Part shown: one piece after another, positions 1 to 6,127 of the stretch
Layout: each line of letters opens with the position of its first letter
How positions within the stretch are numbered: position 1 is the stretch's first letter
NCBI GenBank assembly: GCA_903879825.1
Contig: CAIRND010000065.1
Location: forward strand, 1-10,687
Reading direction: 5' to 3'
Source: an uncultured Geobacteraceae bacterium
GTDB lineage: Bacteria; Desulfobacterota; Desulfuromonadia; Geobacterales; Pseudopelobacteraceae
Length of the DNA: 10,687 nucleotides
Program-made: the position numbers and the translations under genes
The notes under the pieces: model-generated
Databases searched by the model: none
What the model saw: the letters and a program-made list of their open reading frames with translations, nothing else
Told to the model about the DNA's origin: nothing

Positions 1-1
1 G

Positions 2-283
2 CAGAAAAGGGCTTCAGCTCTTCAACAGATGGAGGCGGCCAAAGAGGGAAGGGGCGTTGGCACCCGCACGGGGATTGATCTGTTGAATGCCAAACAGGGC
101 GTCGCCATTGCCCAGCGGGATCTCGCCGGTGCTTTATATGACAATGCTCTGCGCCAGCTGCAGCTGAAATCAAACGCCGGAATTCTTAAAGAAAGTGATC
201 TTAGTGACTTGAACGAATTATTGGTAACCGTTTCAGCCAGCCAGTATTTTTTGAATAGACAGATAGATGAAGGTGCGAAATGA
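2..283 (+). CDS. TolC-family outer-membrane channel protein, C-terminal fragment
   Basis: Open from the left edge (frame from base 2) to a TGA at 281-283, so only about the last 93 residues are present. The segment GVGTRTGIDLLNAKQGV, followed by AQRDLAGALYDNALRQLQLK and a SDLNELL tail, is the pattern seen near the end of TolC-type proteins, where a coiled-coil helix runs into the last short helix. Members form trimeric outer-membrane/periplasmic ducts for RND efflux pumps or type I secretion systems. Which pump or exporter this one serves cannot be told because the partners lie outside the window. The next gene starts 19 nt after the stop, so the two are probably co-transcribed. The family call is fairly secure. 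The substrate is unknown. Confidence 0.8.
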   Translation, partial: QKRASALQQMEAAKEGRGVGTRTGIDLLNAKQGVAIAQRDLAGALYDNALRQLQLKSNAGILKESDLSDLNELLVTVSASQYFLNRQIDEGAK

Positions 284-302
284 GCCTAAGAGAGAATAAG
301 TT

Positions 303-1667
303 ATGAAGAAACCTATTTTATTGATCGTTACAATAGTACTTCTACTGTCCGGTTGCGGAACCAACTCTTTTAATCCACCGGCCGATGTTGCCGTTACGGC
401 AAAGGCCTCCCGCATAGAACTGAACTGGAAAGCTGTTCCCGCTATTATCGGTTATAGCGTGTATCGCTCTACCGCGCCGGGAGCTGTTTCGACGAAGAGA
501 GTCATCGCTTCCGGGCTTTTAGTGACGAAGTATCTGGATAGTTCTGCTGTTCCCGGCACAACCTATTACTATCAGGTTACTGCATATAATTCGACCGGTG
601 ATTCGACCGCTTCACCAGAGGTCTCGGCCACCATTAAGGCCACCCCTGCCAGTGATATTCTGATGGGTGGAGTGCTTCAGGGAACGCCACTCACCATGAG
701 TTACAGCGTAGGCACCATTGCCGGTACCGGTAAACCAGGAACAACGGATGGTATTTCAACGGCTGCTGTGTTCAATTTTCCTGTTGGCATTACGACGGAT
801 GGAACGCATCTTTTTGTGGCGGACACATTTAATAACGCCATCAGAAAAGTTGTGATCGCGACAGGTGTTGTCACAACGGTGGCTGGTGCCTCAGCCTCCG
901 GGACAGCCAACGGCACAGGAACGGCAGCGCGCTTCTCTTATCCCTACGGCATTACAACGGATGGTACGAGCCTCTACGTCTCTGACTATGGCAATCATAT
1001 GATACGCAGCATCGACATCAACAGCGGGGTTGTCACTACACTGGCCGGATCAGCCACTTCCGGCAGCAGTAATGGAGTCGGAGCAGCTGCCAGCTTCAAA
1101 AACCCACGGGGAATTACAACTGACGGCGTTAATGTTTTTGTGGCGGATTCCGGCAATCATATTGTTCGCAAAATCGTCATTAAAACTGGCACCGTTACAA
1201 CTCTGGCCGGTTCTGGTCTGACTGGAGCGGTGGATGACAACGGAGTCGCAGCGAGTTTCAATAGTCCAGAGGAGCTTACTACTAATGGTACCGCTCTCTT
1301 CTTGACCGATTCAAGCAACAACAATATCCGCAAGGTATCTATTGCAACAGGTGCTGTTACCACAATGGCCGGTTCGACGACCGCCGGTTCTGCTGACGGC
1401 ATTGGAACCGCCGCCCGTTTTAATTCACCGACAGGTATTACCACCGATGGCACAAACCTTTATGTTGCTGATTCAAAAAACAACACTATCCGTAAGATAG
1501 ATATTGTAAGTGGTGCTGTCACTACAGTCGCCGGTTCTGGATCACCTGGATATGGTAACGGTGACGGTTTGAGTTCAACATTTTCTCAACCGATGGGGAT
1601 TACGTCAGACGGGGCTAACCTTTTTGTTTCCGATTACAGCTACTGTCTGATCCGGGAGATATTCTAA
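303..1667 (+). CDS. Lipoprotein with fibronectin type III domain and six-bladed NHL propeller
   Basis: A 454-aa protein. Residues 1-18 form a lipoprotein signal ending in the lipobox LSGC, with Cys18 as the predicted lipidated residue. Residues about 25-113 read as one fibronectin type III domain (ELNWKAVPAIIGYSVYRS, then TYYYQVTAYNSTGDS). From about 133 to the end there are six near-identical repeats of about 54 residues with the cores GITTDGT.LFVAD, N.IRK and G.VTT.AGS. These are NHL repeats and are enough for one closed six-bladed beta-propeller. NHL propellers usually bind proteins or ligands and no catalytic residues are evident. Protein-protein contact or surface scaffolding is therefore inferred. 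The ribosome site is weak (AGAGAG). The stop overlaps the next start by one base (TAATG), implying translational coupling. An envelope location is likely; whether inner or outer membrane is not settled. Confidence 0.85.
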   Translation: MKKPILLIVTIVLLLSGCGTNSFNPPADVAVTAKASRIELNWKAVPAIIGYSVYRSTAPGAVSTKRVIASGLLVTKYLDSSAVPGTTYYYQVTAYNSTGDSTASPEVSATIKATPASDILMGGVLQGTPLTMSYSVGTIAGTGKPGTTDGISTAAVFNFPVGITTDGTHLFVADTFNNAIRKVVIATGVVTTVAGASASGTANGTGTAARFSYPYGITTDGTSLYVSDYGNHMIRSIDINSGVVTTLAGSATSGSSNGVGAAASFKNPRGITTDGVNVFVADSGNHIVRKIVIKTGTVTTLAGSGLTGAVDDNGVAASFNSPEELTTNGTALFLTDSSNNNIRKVSIATGAVTTMAGSTTAGSADGIGTAARFNSPTGITTDGTNLYVADSKNNTIRKIDIVSGAVTTVAGSGSPGYGNGDGLSSTFSQPMGITSDGANLFVSDYSYCLIREIF

Positions 1668-2530
1668 TGCGGGTGCTCATTTGTTTTATGGTGATGTTGG
1701 CACTTAGTCTGATTGTCCTGTATGCACAGGAATCGTACTCAGCAACTGCAGCGGACTTTGTTGTGCCTTCTCGGGCAGACTCGATCGCTTCTCCCCTGAC
1801 ATTCAGAACTATTCAGACAAGTATGGAAGCTGTTGACCCTGCGAATCAGTATCGGCTCCGTGCCGGTATGGATACCTATATCGGCAGCGGCCTCACTATT
1901 ATTGATCTGCCGGTATCATATGCCGTCAACCCCGATCTTCAGGCACAGATAAACATTCCACTTGTTGCCGTTGGAAGTGCGATGGAAACCGGGCTGGGAG
2001 ATGTCAGGCTCAGTGTTAAATACCGGATGGATATTGACGAGTTTATTGAAACATACTTCATTCTTACCGCAAAACTTCCGTCAGGAGATCAGGATAAAGG
2101 GCTCGGCACCGGAGCATACGATTATTCCTTTACACACAAGAGTGTCGTCACCCATGGTAATTATCGGACTACGCTCATGGCTGGAATAACCATACCACCT
2201 CCAAACACCATTACGGTTCTTGGCAGCAAAGTCGAATACGGCCCAACGGTTTCTTATATGGTAGCAACGGAACGCGCGCTTGCGTCAACAAAATTCAGGT
2301 TCGCTATTAAGGCCGCCGGCCTGCACGCCTTTAATTCCCGCATCAACTCAGAATACCAGCAGAATTCCCTGACTACGCTTGATATTATTCCTGAAGTTTC
2401 CTGGCAATTTTCTAAAAAGGGGAGCCTCAGAGGCGGAATAGTCCTCCCTCTCATTACCGTGTACGATCTGCCAGGGGCAGTGAACAGGCGGGATCCTCTT
2501 TTGAACATCGGCGTTTATACGTCATTTTGA
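1667..2530 (+). CDS. Predicted outer-membrane beta-barrel protein (transporter/MetA-like)
   Basis: A 287-aa protein with an N-terminal hydrophobic signal (about residues 1-22), probably cleaved near the SATA-ADF segment. The rest alternates polar and hydrophobic residues in short strands with turns such as GSGL, YAVNPDLQAQINIPLV and GLGDVRLSVKYR, and it ends in Phe, as many outer-membrane barrels do for BamA recognition. The stretch 'GLGDV..S.KYR ... TAKLPSGDQDKGLGTGAYDY' resembles the loosely defined outer-membrane transporter group related to the phenol-degradation MetA protein. That likeness is from memory and only moderate. The start has GGGAG at 1654-1658, 8 nt upstream, and overlaps the lipoprotein stop. 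It probably acts with the neighbouring TolC, NHL and cyclophilin proteins in envelope transport or assembly. The substrate is unknown. Confidence 0.65.
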   Translation: MRVLICFMVMLALSLIVLYAQESYSATAADFVVPSRADSIASPLTFRTIQTSMEAVDPANQYRLRAGMDTYIGSGLTIIDLPVSYAVNPDLQAQINIPLVAVGSAMETGLGDVRLSVKYRMDIDEFIETYFILTAKLPSGDQDKGLGTGAYDYSFTHKSVVTHGNYRTTLMAGITIPPPNTITVLGSKVEYGPTVSYMVATERALASTKFRFAIKAAGLHAFNSRINSEYQQNSLTTLDIIPEVSWQFSKKGSLRGGIVLPLITVYDLPGAVNRRDPLLNIGVYTSF

Positions 2531-2544
2531 TGGAGGTGGATTTT

Positions 2545-3402
2545 ATGCAAAAGAAAAGTATATATGCACTCATCTGCTTCGTTGCAGCAGGGATCTTTTC
2601 CGCCTGTGGTAGTAGCGGTAGTGAACCGGATGGATCGGTTAATCCCTCCGTTGCTTCCATAACATCCGGGGCTGTGATGTATTCAAAACAGAGTAGTTTT
2701 ACTGTGAGTGGAGTTGCACTGAAGGACGCGACAGTAACGGTATCCGGTGCCTGCAGCGCTTTACAGGAGCAGGCTGGTGGCACGTCACTGTCCCGGACAT
2801 TTAGCTGTACACCCTCTTCTGTCGGATCAGTCACGATAGCAGTTACATCTGGCGGTACCGTGCTGACGCAAGAGCCGTTCACCGTTCCAAACCCTCATGT
2901 TACGATAATCACTTCCAAAGGGACCATCGTCGTGGAGCTTGATCCGGTAAAAGCGCCGAAAACTGTTCATAATTTTCTGCTCTATGTAAACGATGGTTAT
3001 TACAGCAATACGACCTTCCACCGTGTCGTGTTTGATTTTGTTGTACAAGGGGGAGGCTTTGGAATTGACGGCGTTGCAAAGCCCGCTTCCCACCCCACGC
3101 TTGAACTTGAACCACCTTCGCTAACAGGCCTGACTAATTCACAGGGTACGATCGCCATGGCACGATCCTCGTCTCTTAATTCTGCGACATCCCAATTCTA
3201 TTTCAACGCGGTCAACAATAACCCCAATTCAGGAACAAACAATGCCGGTACTAATCTCGACCTTCCCGCCGGGCAGGGGTATGCCGTGTTCGGAAAAGTC
3301 ATTCAGGGGCTGGAAATTGTAAAGGCGATAGAAGTTGTTCCGGTGACAGGTAGCGTGCCAACTACTCCGGTGGTCCTTACCTCTGCGTCTCAAACGTTGT
3401 AG
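2545..3402 (+). CDS. Lipoprotein cyclophilin-type peptidyl-prolyl cis-trans isomerase
   Basis: A 285-aa protein that should catalyse cis-trans isomerisation of X-Pro bonds in envelope proteins. Residues 1-21 are a lipoprotein signal with lipobox FSAC (Cys21). Residues about 35-115 form an Ig-like beta region with two cysteines (70 and 88) that may pair. Residues 118-282 are a cyclophilin domain with the landmarks FHR (158-160), QGGG (168-171), AMAR (204-207), SQFYFN (216-221) and FGKV (249-252), so the catalytic Arg and the substrate-pocket Gln/Phe residues are kept. The frame could open at TTG 2527, but ATG 2545 is preferred: GGAGG at 2532-2536 lies 8 nt upstream and the signal peptide begins cleanly there. 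The gene starts 14 nt after the barrel gene, suggesting a chaperone role for the cluster's secreted products (inference). Confidence 0.88.
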   Translation: MQKKSIYALICFVAAGIFSACGSSGSEPDGSVNPSVASITSGAVMYSKQSSFTVSGVALKDATVTVSGACSALQEQAGGTSLSRTFSCTPSSVGSVTIAVTSGGTVLTQEPFTVPNPHVTIITSKGTIVVELDPVKAPKTVHNFLLYVNDGYYSNTTFHRVVFDFVVQGGGFGIDGVAKPASHPTLELEPPSLTGLTNSQGTIAMARSSSLNSATSQFYFNAVNNNPNSGTNNAGTNLDLPAGQGYAVFGKVIQGLEIVKAIEVVPVTGSVPTTPVVLTSASQTL

Positions 3403-3593
3403 TTTTACAAAAGGAATACAGTCTGTGAGCCTTAACTCAAATCTCTCTGCGAACGTCAGAGCCTGGCAGTATATTAATATTTGTACATAATTGGCTCCTC
3501 GCTGGCTCCTGCCGTGAGCCGCATGATATTAGGCTGACTGAGCAACTCCGCATAACCATGCAAAATCTTCAGTAGTATTGATGTCGAAACGAA

Positions 3594-4010
3594 ATGGCTT
3601 TGTTTGCAAAAAAAAATATTAACATCGCTCGGGGAAGAAAAAATCCAAGGGAACCGGCGAGCGAACAGCCTGCTGCTGAGGATGGAGGCCTGGATGCTGG
3701 AGATATAGCTGGCCTGGCGACAACGAAAGAATCAAAATCGAATCAAGCTACCGAATCAAGCTACCGAATCAAACACCCACCCCAAGCTCTCTTTCACTTT
3801 CTTTTTGTGTTTTCACTGTTTTTAAACGTAACCTGCACTTATCAAACTCGAAAAAAACGGGCACAACACGGGGTGTTTAATTGGTACACCACGGGGTACG
3901 GCAGTCTTATGCTGCGGAGTACGCCAATTCAGACCCCCCGGGGTACTCTGGTTGTAACACCCCAGGGTGCGCAAAATGAGTACAACGGTTGGATTGATGT
4001 TTTTACTTGA
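3594..4010 (+). CDS. Doubtful 138-codon reading frame, possibly a gene fragment
   Basis: The frame opens with MALFAKKNINIARGRKNPRE and runs 138 codons. The first 60 or so residues have a believable, charged, low-hydrophobicity composition (EPASEQPAAEDGG). The middle reads FHFLFVFSLFLN and the last third passes through the GGGGTAC repeat cluster, which argues that the 3' part is not coding. No Shine-Dalgarno sequence precedes the ATG. The 13-bp tandem repeat inside it is not a multiple of three, so a copy-number change would shift the frame. I do not recognise it. Either it is the truncated start of a lost gene or a chance frame. Confidence 0.2.
   Translation: MALFAKKNINIARGRKNPREPASEQPAAEDGGLDAGDIAGLATTKESKSNQATESSYRIKHPPQALFHFLFVFSLFLNVTCTYQTRKKRAQHGVFNWYTTGYGSLMLRSTPIQTPRGTLVVTPQGAQNEYNGWIDVFT
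3739..3772. repeat. 13-bp tandem direct repeat, 2.6 copies
   Basis: CGAATCAAGCTAC occurs at 3739-3751 and again at 3752-3764, followed by the partial copy CGAATCAA at 3765-3772. The copies are perfect and head to tail. This could be recent replication slippage or a small protein-binding array. Confidence 0.85.
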
Positions 4011-4282
4011 AACGGTGCCTTCAGTGAGGTGGCGTCTCCACTGGTACCACTTCGAAGTGCATCGAAGAAAGGGGCGGTCATTTTATGCACCCCGTAATCT
4101 TTTTATTTCCAATATGCCAACCATCTTTTAGTCATGCCCCGCAGTACGACAAAGTCGTTCCCTTCTAATAAATAGATCTGCCACCATCGCACGATAACCA
4201 TCCTATCAATTTTCATCGTTATAAAAAGTGGATAAAAAGTTGGCGGTTAGTACCACTGTCCACTTTTTAGTCGTACCCCGCA
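3867..4282. repeat. Cluster of degenerate CACGGGGTAC-like motifs in both orientations
   Basis: Related 10-bp words recur: CACGGGGTGT (3867-3876), CACGGGGTAC (3890-3899), TGCGGAGTAC (3913-3922) and CCCGGGGTAC (3937-3946) on the + strand. The reverse sense appears as GCACCCCGTA (4087-4096), CATGCCCCGCA (4133-4143) and CGTACCCCGCA (4272-4282). The spacing of the first four (23, 23, 24 bp) is close to two helical turns, so they would lie on one DNA face. This suggests an operator, centromere-like or iteron-like array. The function is inferred only. Confidence 0.55.
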
Positions 4283-4283
4283 G
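4121..4283. repeat. Diverged 24-bp direct repeat pair, 139 bp apart
   Basis: The copies are at 4121-4144 and 4260-4283. Both share CCA, then TTTTAGTC, then CCCCGCAG, with about 20 of 24 bases identical. Each copy contains one of the reverse-sense GGGGTAC-like motifs. Confidence 0.65.
4222..4269. repeat. Perfect 11-bp inverted repeat
   Basis: TAAAAAGTGGA (4222-4232) is the exact reverse complement of TCCACTTTTTA (4259-4269), with a 26-nt spacer. The right arm overlaps the second copy of the 24-bp direct repeat. On the + strand the right arm ends in a short T-run, but the stem is AT-rich, so a terminator is possible but weak. A protein-binding site fits as well. Confidence 0.6.
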
Positions 4284-4378
4284 CATCACAATCCTTTCTT
4301 TCGCCCACTCTCTGTTTGGATTTCGGCAATCGACCAGACATAGTCGATCCCCGTTTAGGATTGACTTCAAAACTTCGC

Positions 4379-4407
4379 TTGACTTTATACACAGTGTGGA
4401 ATATAAA
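4379..4407 (+). promoter_or_regulatory. Sigma70-type promoter for the small-gene operon
   Basis: TTGACT (4379-4384) and TATAAA (4402-4407) are separated by exactly 17 bp, each matching the consensus at five of six positions. CACAGTGTG (4390-4398) in the spacer is a dyad, and the -10 is the left part of the perfect 16-bp palindrome TATAAATATATTTATA (4402-4417). These are good places for a repressor. The promoter lies about 50 nt upstream of the 66-aa gene. Confidence 0.65.
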
Positions 4408-4458
4408 TATATTTATAAATTGTTTATTATTACATTAAATCAGGTGAGCGGGGTAGCG

Positions 4459-4659
4459 ATGGTGCCAATGTTGATTATCGAGAAAGTGGTGAGTATTGCT
4501 GTATTGCTTTGTGCAATTGCAGTTGGGTATCTGACTATTAATCATGGAGATGTTCCACTTGGCATGATGGTACTTCTGAGCCAAGCGCAGTCGCTATTCG
4601 GCCCTCGTGGTCATAGCACTACCCACGACGCCACTCACGTTGTAATGCATAAATTGTAG
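4459..4659 (+). CDS. Small hydrophobic membrane protein of unknown function (66 aa)
   Basis: I do not recognise this protein. From ATG 4459 it has a hydrophobic segment (IIEKVVSIAVLLCAIAVGYL, residues 6-25) long enough to cross the membrane. A second shorter hydrophobic stretch (PLGMMVLLSQAQSLF, about 33-47) is followed by a His/Thr-rich tail ending in HVVMHKL. The frame is open further upstream, to GTG 4228, but that extension runs through the promoter and the repeat region, so a short product is preferred. GTG 4444 and ATG 4468 are alternative starts, and none has a strong ribosome site. It is the first gene after the promoter and ends 9 nt before the next gene. A holin-like, toxin-like or membrane-anchor role would be guesswork. 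Confidence 0.5.
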   Translation: MVPMLIIEKVVSIAVLLCAIAVGYLTINHGDVPLGMMVLLSQAQSLFGPRGHSTTHDATHVVMHKL

Positions 4660-4668
4660 GAGAAAAAT

Positions 4669-5043
4669 ATGGATAATAAATTAGTTGAGTATATTGAGTC
4701 GCTTCCGCCGTTATGCCATTCACTCCCCTTTAAATTTACATGCACGGATTCCGGTGCGGAAATTAAAAATTTAACCGCAAAATGTGGTAGTTACGGGGCA
4801 GAGATTCATGCCAGCAACATTCGCGGTGGTTTTACGTCGTTCGGACAATGTGCAGCACTAAAAGCGTACGCTATTTGCTATAAAGATAGGATGATAACTC
4901 CGATTGAAGCAAGGTTTGGTGCAGGGGGTGAGTTACTCATGAAAGGGCCAGAGGGCTGGAAGCAGGGGCGGTGGGGCCAAGGGAAAAGGGGAAGGTGGTT
5001 TGTGATGATAAAAAATTTCCTGCGAGGAGGATATTTAAAATGA
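4669..5043 (+). CDS. Hypothetical protein, 124 aa, Cys-containing with Gly/Trp/Arg-rich C-terminus
   Basis: Unrecognised. The start is well set by AGGAG in the sequence TAGGAGAAAAATATG. The N-terminal two thirds hold five cysteines (16, 25, 39, 61, 70), and KFTCTDSGAEI, then LTAKCGSYGAEI, read like two short similar units. The segment GFTSFGQCAALKAYAICYKDR is partly helical. The last 30 residues are very basic and glycine/tryptophan-rich (GPEGWKQGRWGQGKRGRWF), which would suit nucleic-acid or membrane contact. No signal peptide is seen. It sits 9 nt after the membrane-protein gene, and its stop codon overlaps the start of the 32-aa gene in an ATGA, so all three are likely translated together. 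The function is unknown. Confidence 0.65.
   Translation: MDNKLVEYIESLPPLCHSLPFKFTCTDSGAEIKNLTAKCGSYGAEIHASNIRGGFTSFGQCAALKAYAICYKDRMITPIEARFGAGGELLMKGPEGWKQGRWGQGKRGRWFVMIKNFLRGGYLK
5025..5030 (+). promoter_or_regulatory. Perfect AGGAGG ribosome-binding site for the 32-aa ORF
   Basis: AGGAGG lies inside the end of the 124-aa gene, 9 nt before ATG 5040. This is the main evidence that the short ORF downstream is translated. Confidence 0.75.
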
Positions 5044-5138
5044 CCGAAATGATTAGTCATGTGAAAAAGAATCTTCTGGGGAAGATGCGACGACGTAAAT
5101 TCGAGTTACCTCGAAAAGCCCTGTCTAAAATGTTGTAA
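5040..5138 (+). CDS. 32-aa strongly cationic peptide ORF
   Basis: A short gene reading MTEMISHVKKNLLGKMRRRK and then FELPRKALSKML. Ten of its 32 residues are Lys or Arg against two Glu, and leucines and methionines are spaced so that an amphipathic helix is plausible. It starts in the ATGA overlap with the 124-aa gene behind a perfect AGGAGG 9 nt upstream, which is strong evidence for translation despite the length. No leader or double-glycine motif is visible. Possible roles are a small DNA/RNA-binding protein, a membrane-active peptide (leaderless bacteriocin-like or toxin-like), or a translational coupling peptide. It could also be the surviving start of a longer gene cut short by insertion of the resolvase unit. 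Confidence 0.55.
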   Translation: MTEMISHVKKNLLGKMRRRKFELPRKALSKML

Positions 5139-5153
5139 CATGGGAGACAGTAC

Positions 5154-5163
5154 GTTTTAAAAC
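5154..5163. promoter_or_regulatory. GTTTTAAAAC palindrome upstream of the resolvase
   Basis: A perfect 10-bp palindrome, 88 bp before the resolvase start. It is AT-rich and could be part of a promoter or a recombination-site arm. No more can be said. Confidence 0.35.
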
Positions 5164-5181
5164 AAATCAACGGGCAACAAG

Positions 5182-5226
5182 TGTCCATTAAGTCGACAAA
5201 CATGCCATTGATAGACATTATGTCTA
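5182..5226. promoter_or_regulatory. Candidate res site / resolvase operator
   Basis: TGTC at 5182-5185 and GACA at 5195-5198 bound a 17-bp imperfect dyad, and TAGACATTATGTCTA (5212-5226) is a perfect 7-bp inverted repeat around one base. Serine resolvases of the Tn3 type bind paired TGTC-containing half-sites just upstream of their own gene, where they recombine DNA and repress themselves. Position and motif fit that model. The exact crossover dinucleotide cannot be fixed by eye. Confidence 0.5.
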
Positions 5227-5251
5227 CTGATCAATAAAGGAGACACATTGT

Positions 5252-5824
5252 ATGGGAAGAATTTTTGCGTACGCCAGGGTTTCTACCAGCCAACAAAGTT
5301 TAGATATCCAGATAAGCCAATTACAGAAAGCCGGAGCAGACATCGGCCGCATATATTTTGATAAAGCTACGGGAAGTAATATGGAGAGAAAAGGACTCGA
5401 CCTACTACGTGTGAAAATCGAGAGTGGTGATTTGATCCTTGTAACGAAGCTTGATCGACTTGGACGTGATACAGCAGATATGATCAGCTTGATCAAGGAA
5501 TTTGATAAAACAGGTGTGTCGGTGAAATTTCTTAGCGACGGAATCAGCACAGAGGGGGCGGCCGGACGATTGGTAATTAACATTCTTTCGTGTATTGCAC
5601 AATCTGAGCGTGAAAGGATAATGGAAAGAACTCGCGAAGGAAGAGAAGTGGCAATGGCCAAAGGTATTCAGTTCGGCAGAAAGCTAACCGTTGACCGTGT
5701 TCGAATGAATGCTTTGTTAAGTAATGGTGACGGAGCAACAAAAGTAGCAAAGCAAATGAAGATAGCGCGGTCTACTATTTATAAAATTCTCAAGGAACAA
5801 GAAAATAGGCGGCTTAACCGGTAA
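5252..5824 (+). CDS. Serine recombinase (Tn3/Pin-type resolvase)
   Basis: A 190-aa protein of normal length for small serine resolvases/invertases. These cut DNA through a serine-phosphodiester intermediate, here probably to resolve plasmid dimers or transposon cointegrates. The catalytic motif YARVST places the nucleophile at Ser11, beside Arg9. Supporting active-site residues are in TKLDRLGRD (Arg69, Arg72) and in the SERERIMERTREG helix (Glu119, Arg120, Arg122). Residues about 144-184 (LTVDRVRMNALLSNGDGATKVAKQMKIARSTIYKIL) form the C-terminal helix-turn-helix. AAAGGAG (5236-5242) lies 9 nt before the ATG. The catalytic residues I would expect are present, so it should be active. No transposase or terminal inverted repeats were recognised, which favours a plasmid-stability resolvase. 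Confidence 0.92.
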   Translation: MGRIFAYARVSTSQQSLDIQISQLQKAGADIGRIYFDKATGSNMERKGLDLLRVKIESGDLILVTKLDRLGRDTADMISLIKEFDKTGVSVKFLSDGISTEGAAGRLVINILSCIAQSERERIMERTREGREVAMAKGIQFGRKLTVDRVRMNALLSNGDGATKVAKQMKIARSTIYKILKEQENRRLNR

Positions 5825-5855
5825 GGCCAGCGACCGTGCGGTAGGTAAACAATAA

Positions 5856-6011
5856 GGCAATCCTTATAAAAAACGTTTGGAGGGGGCTCTGCCCCGTGAA
5901 CTATGGGATATGGTAGAAAACGGCACTTCAGTTGCCACTCAATCTTGCTTGGCATCCGCCATTAGGCACAGCCGCCTGTTTGGGGATTTCATGTCACAAG
6001 TAAAGAGCTGA
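5856..6011 (+). pseudogene. Decayed C-terminal gene fragment
   Basis: The frame following the TAA at 5853-5855 gives about 51 residues: NPYKKRLEGALPRELWDMVE, then NGTSVATQSCLASAIRHSRL, then FGDFMSQVKS, and a stop. The composition and pattern look like real protein (LPRELW, a helical ATQ..LASAIRHS block, LFGDFM). There is no good start codon and no ribosome site, and the frame is cut just after the resolvase gene. A loose likeness to the end of BrxA (DUF1819) proteins of BREX defence loci crossed my mind, but this is weak. It may be the remnant of a gene lost when the resolvase region was rearranged. Confidence 0.35.
5883..5896. repeat. Small GC-rich stem GGGGC-TCT-GCCCC
   Basis: A 5-bp GC stem with a TCT loop lies just after the resolvase gene, inside the decayed fragment. 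No T-run follows on either strand, so a rho-independent terminator is not supported. Confidence 0.4.
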
Positions 6012-6048
6012 AGGCGGAAAACAGGGGAAAAGCAGAGTGAAAGTGGAG

Positions 6049-6110
6049 TAAAATAATTTACCTGCAGAAAGAAATGTGTGATATATTTTCTGTAGTAAAC
6101 AATTATTTTA
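6049..6110. promoter_or_regulatory. Long dyad upstream of the antitoxin (likely autoregulatory operator/promoter)
   Basis: TAAAATAATT (6049-6058) and AATTATTTTA (6101-6110) are perfect 10-bp inverted arms. Nested inside them, TTTACCTGCAGAAA (6057-6070) and TTTCTGTAGTAAA (6087-6099) form a second imperfect dyad. The centre contains TGTGATATATT, usable as an extended -10. The dyad ends just before the ribosome site of the antitoxin gene. Type II toxin-antitoxin operons are commonly repressed by antitoxin bound to such palindromes, so this is the likely operator (inference). Confidence 0.6.
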
Positions 6111-6127
6111 GAGAGGAGATGTTTTGT

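Larger units (their letters stand above)
3403..4458. other. Long region without a convincing gene, rich in repeats
   Basis: About 1 kb separates the envelope operon from the next credible gene. No clear rho-independent terminator follows the cyclophilin; only short stems such as GGCTC/GAGCC near 3503-3519 are visible, without a T-run. The region contains ATATTAATAT (3471-3480), a 13-bp tandem repeat, a cluster of GGGGTAC-type motifs, a diverged direct repeat, a perfect inverted repeat and a promoter, each listed separately where supported. It looks like a junction between two gene blocks and could also be a centromere or operator region. Confidence 0.5.

Noticed and set aside
4228..4458. N-terminal extension of the 66-aa membrane protein to GTG 4228
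   Set aside because: The extension passes through the inverted repeat, the direct repeat and the promoter, and has no ribosome site.
5130..6030. Complete insertion sequence or Tn3-type transposon around the resolvase
   Set aside because: No transposase gene, matching terminal inverted repeats or target duplication was found.
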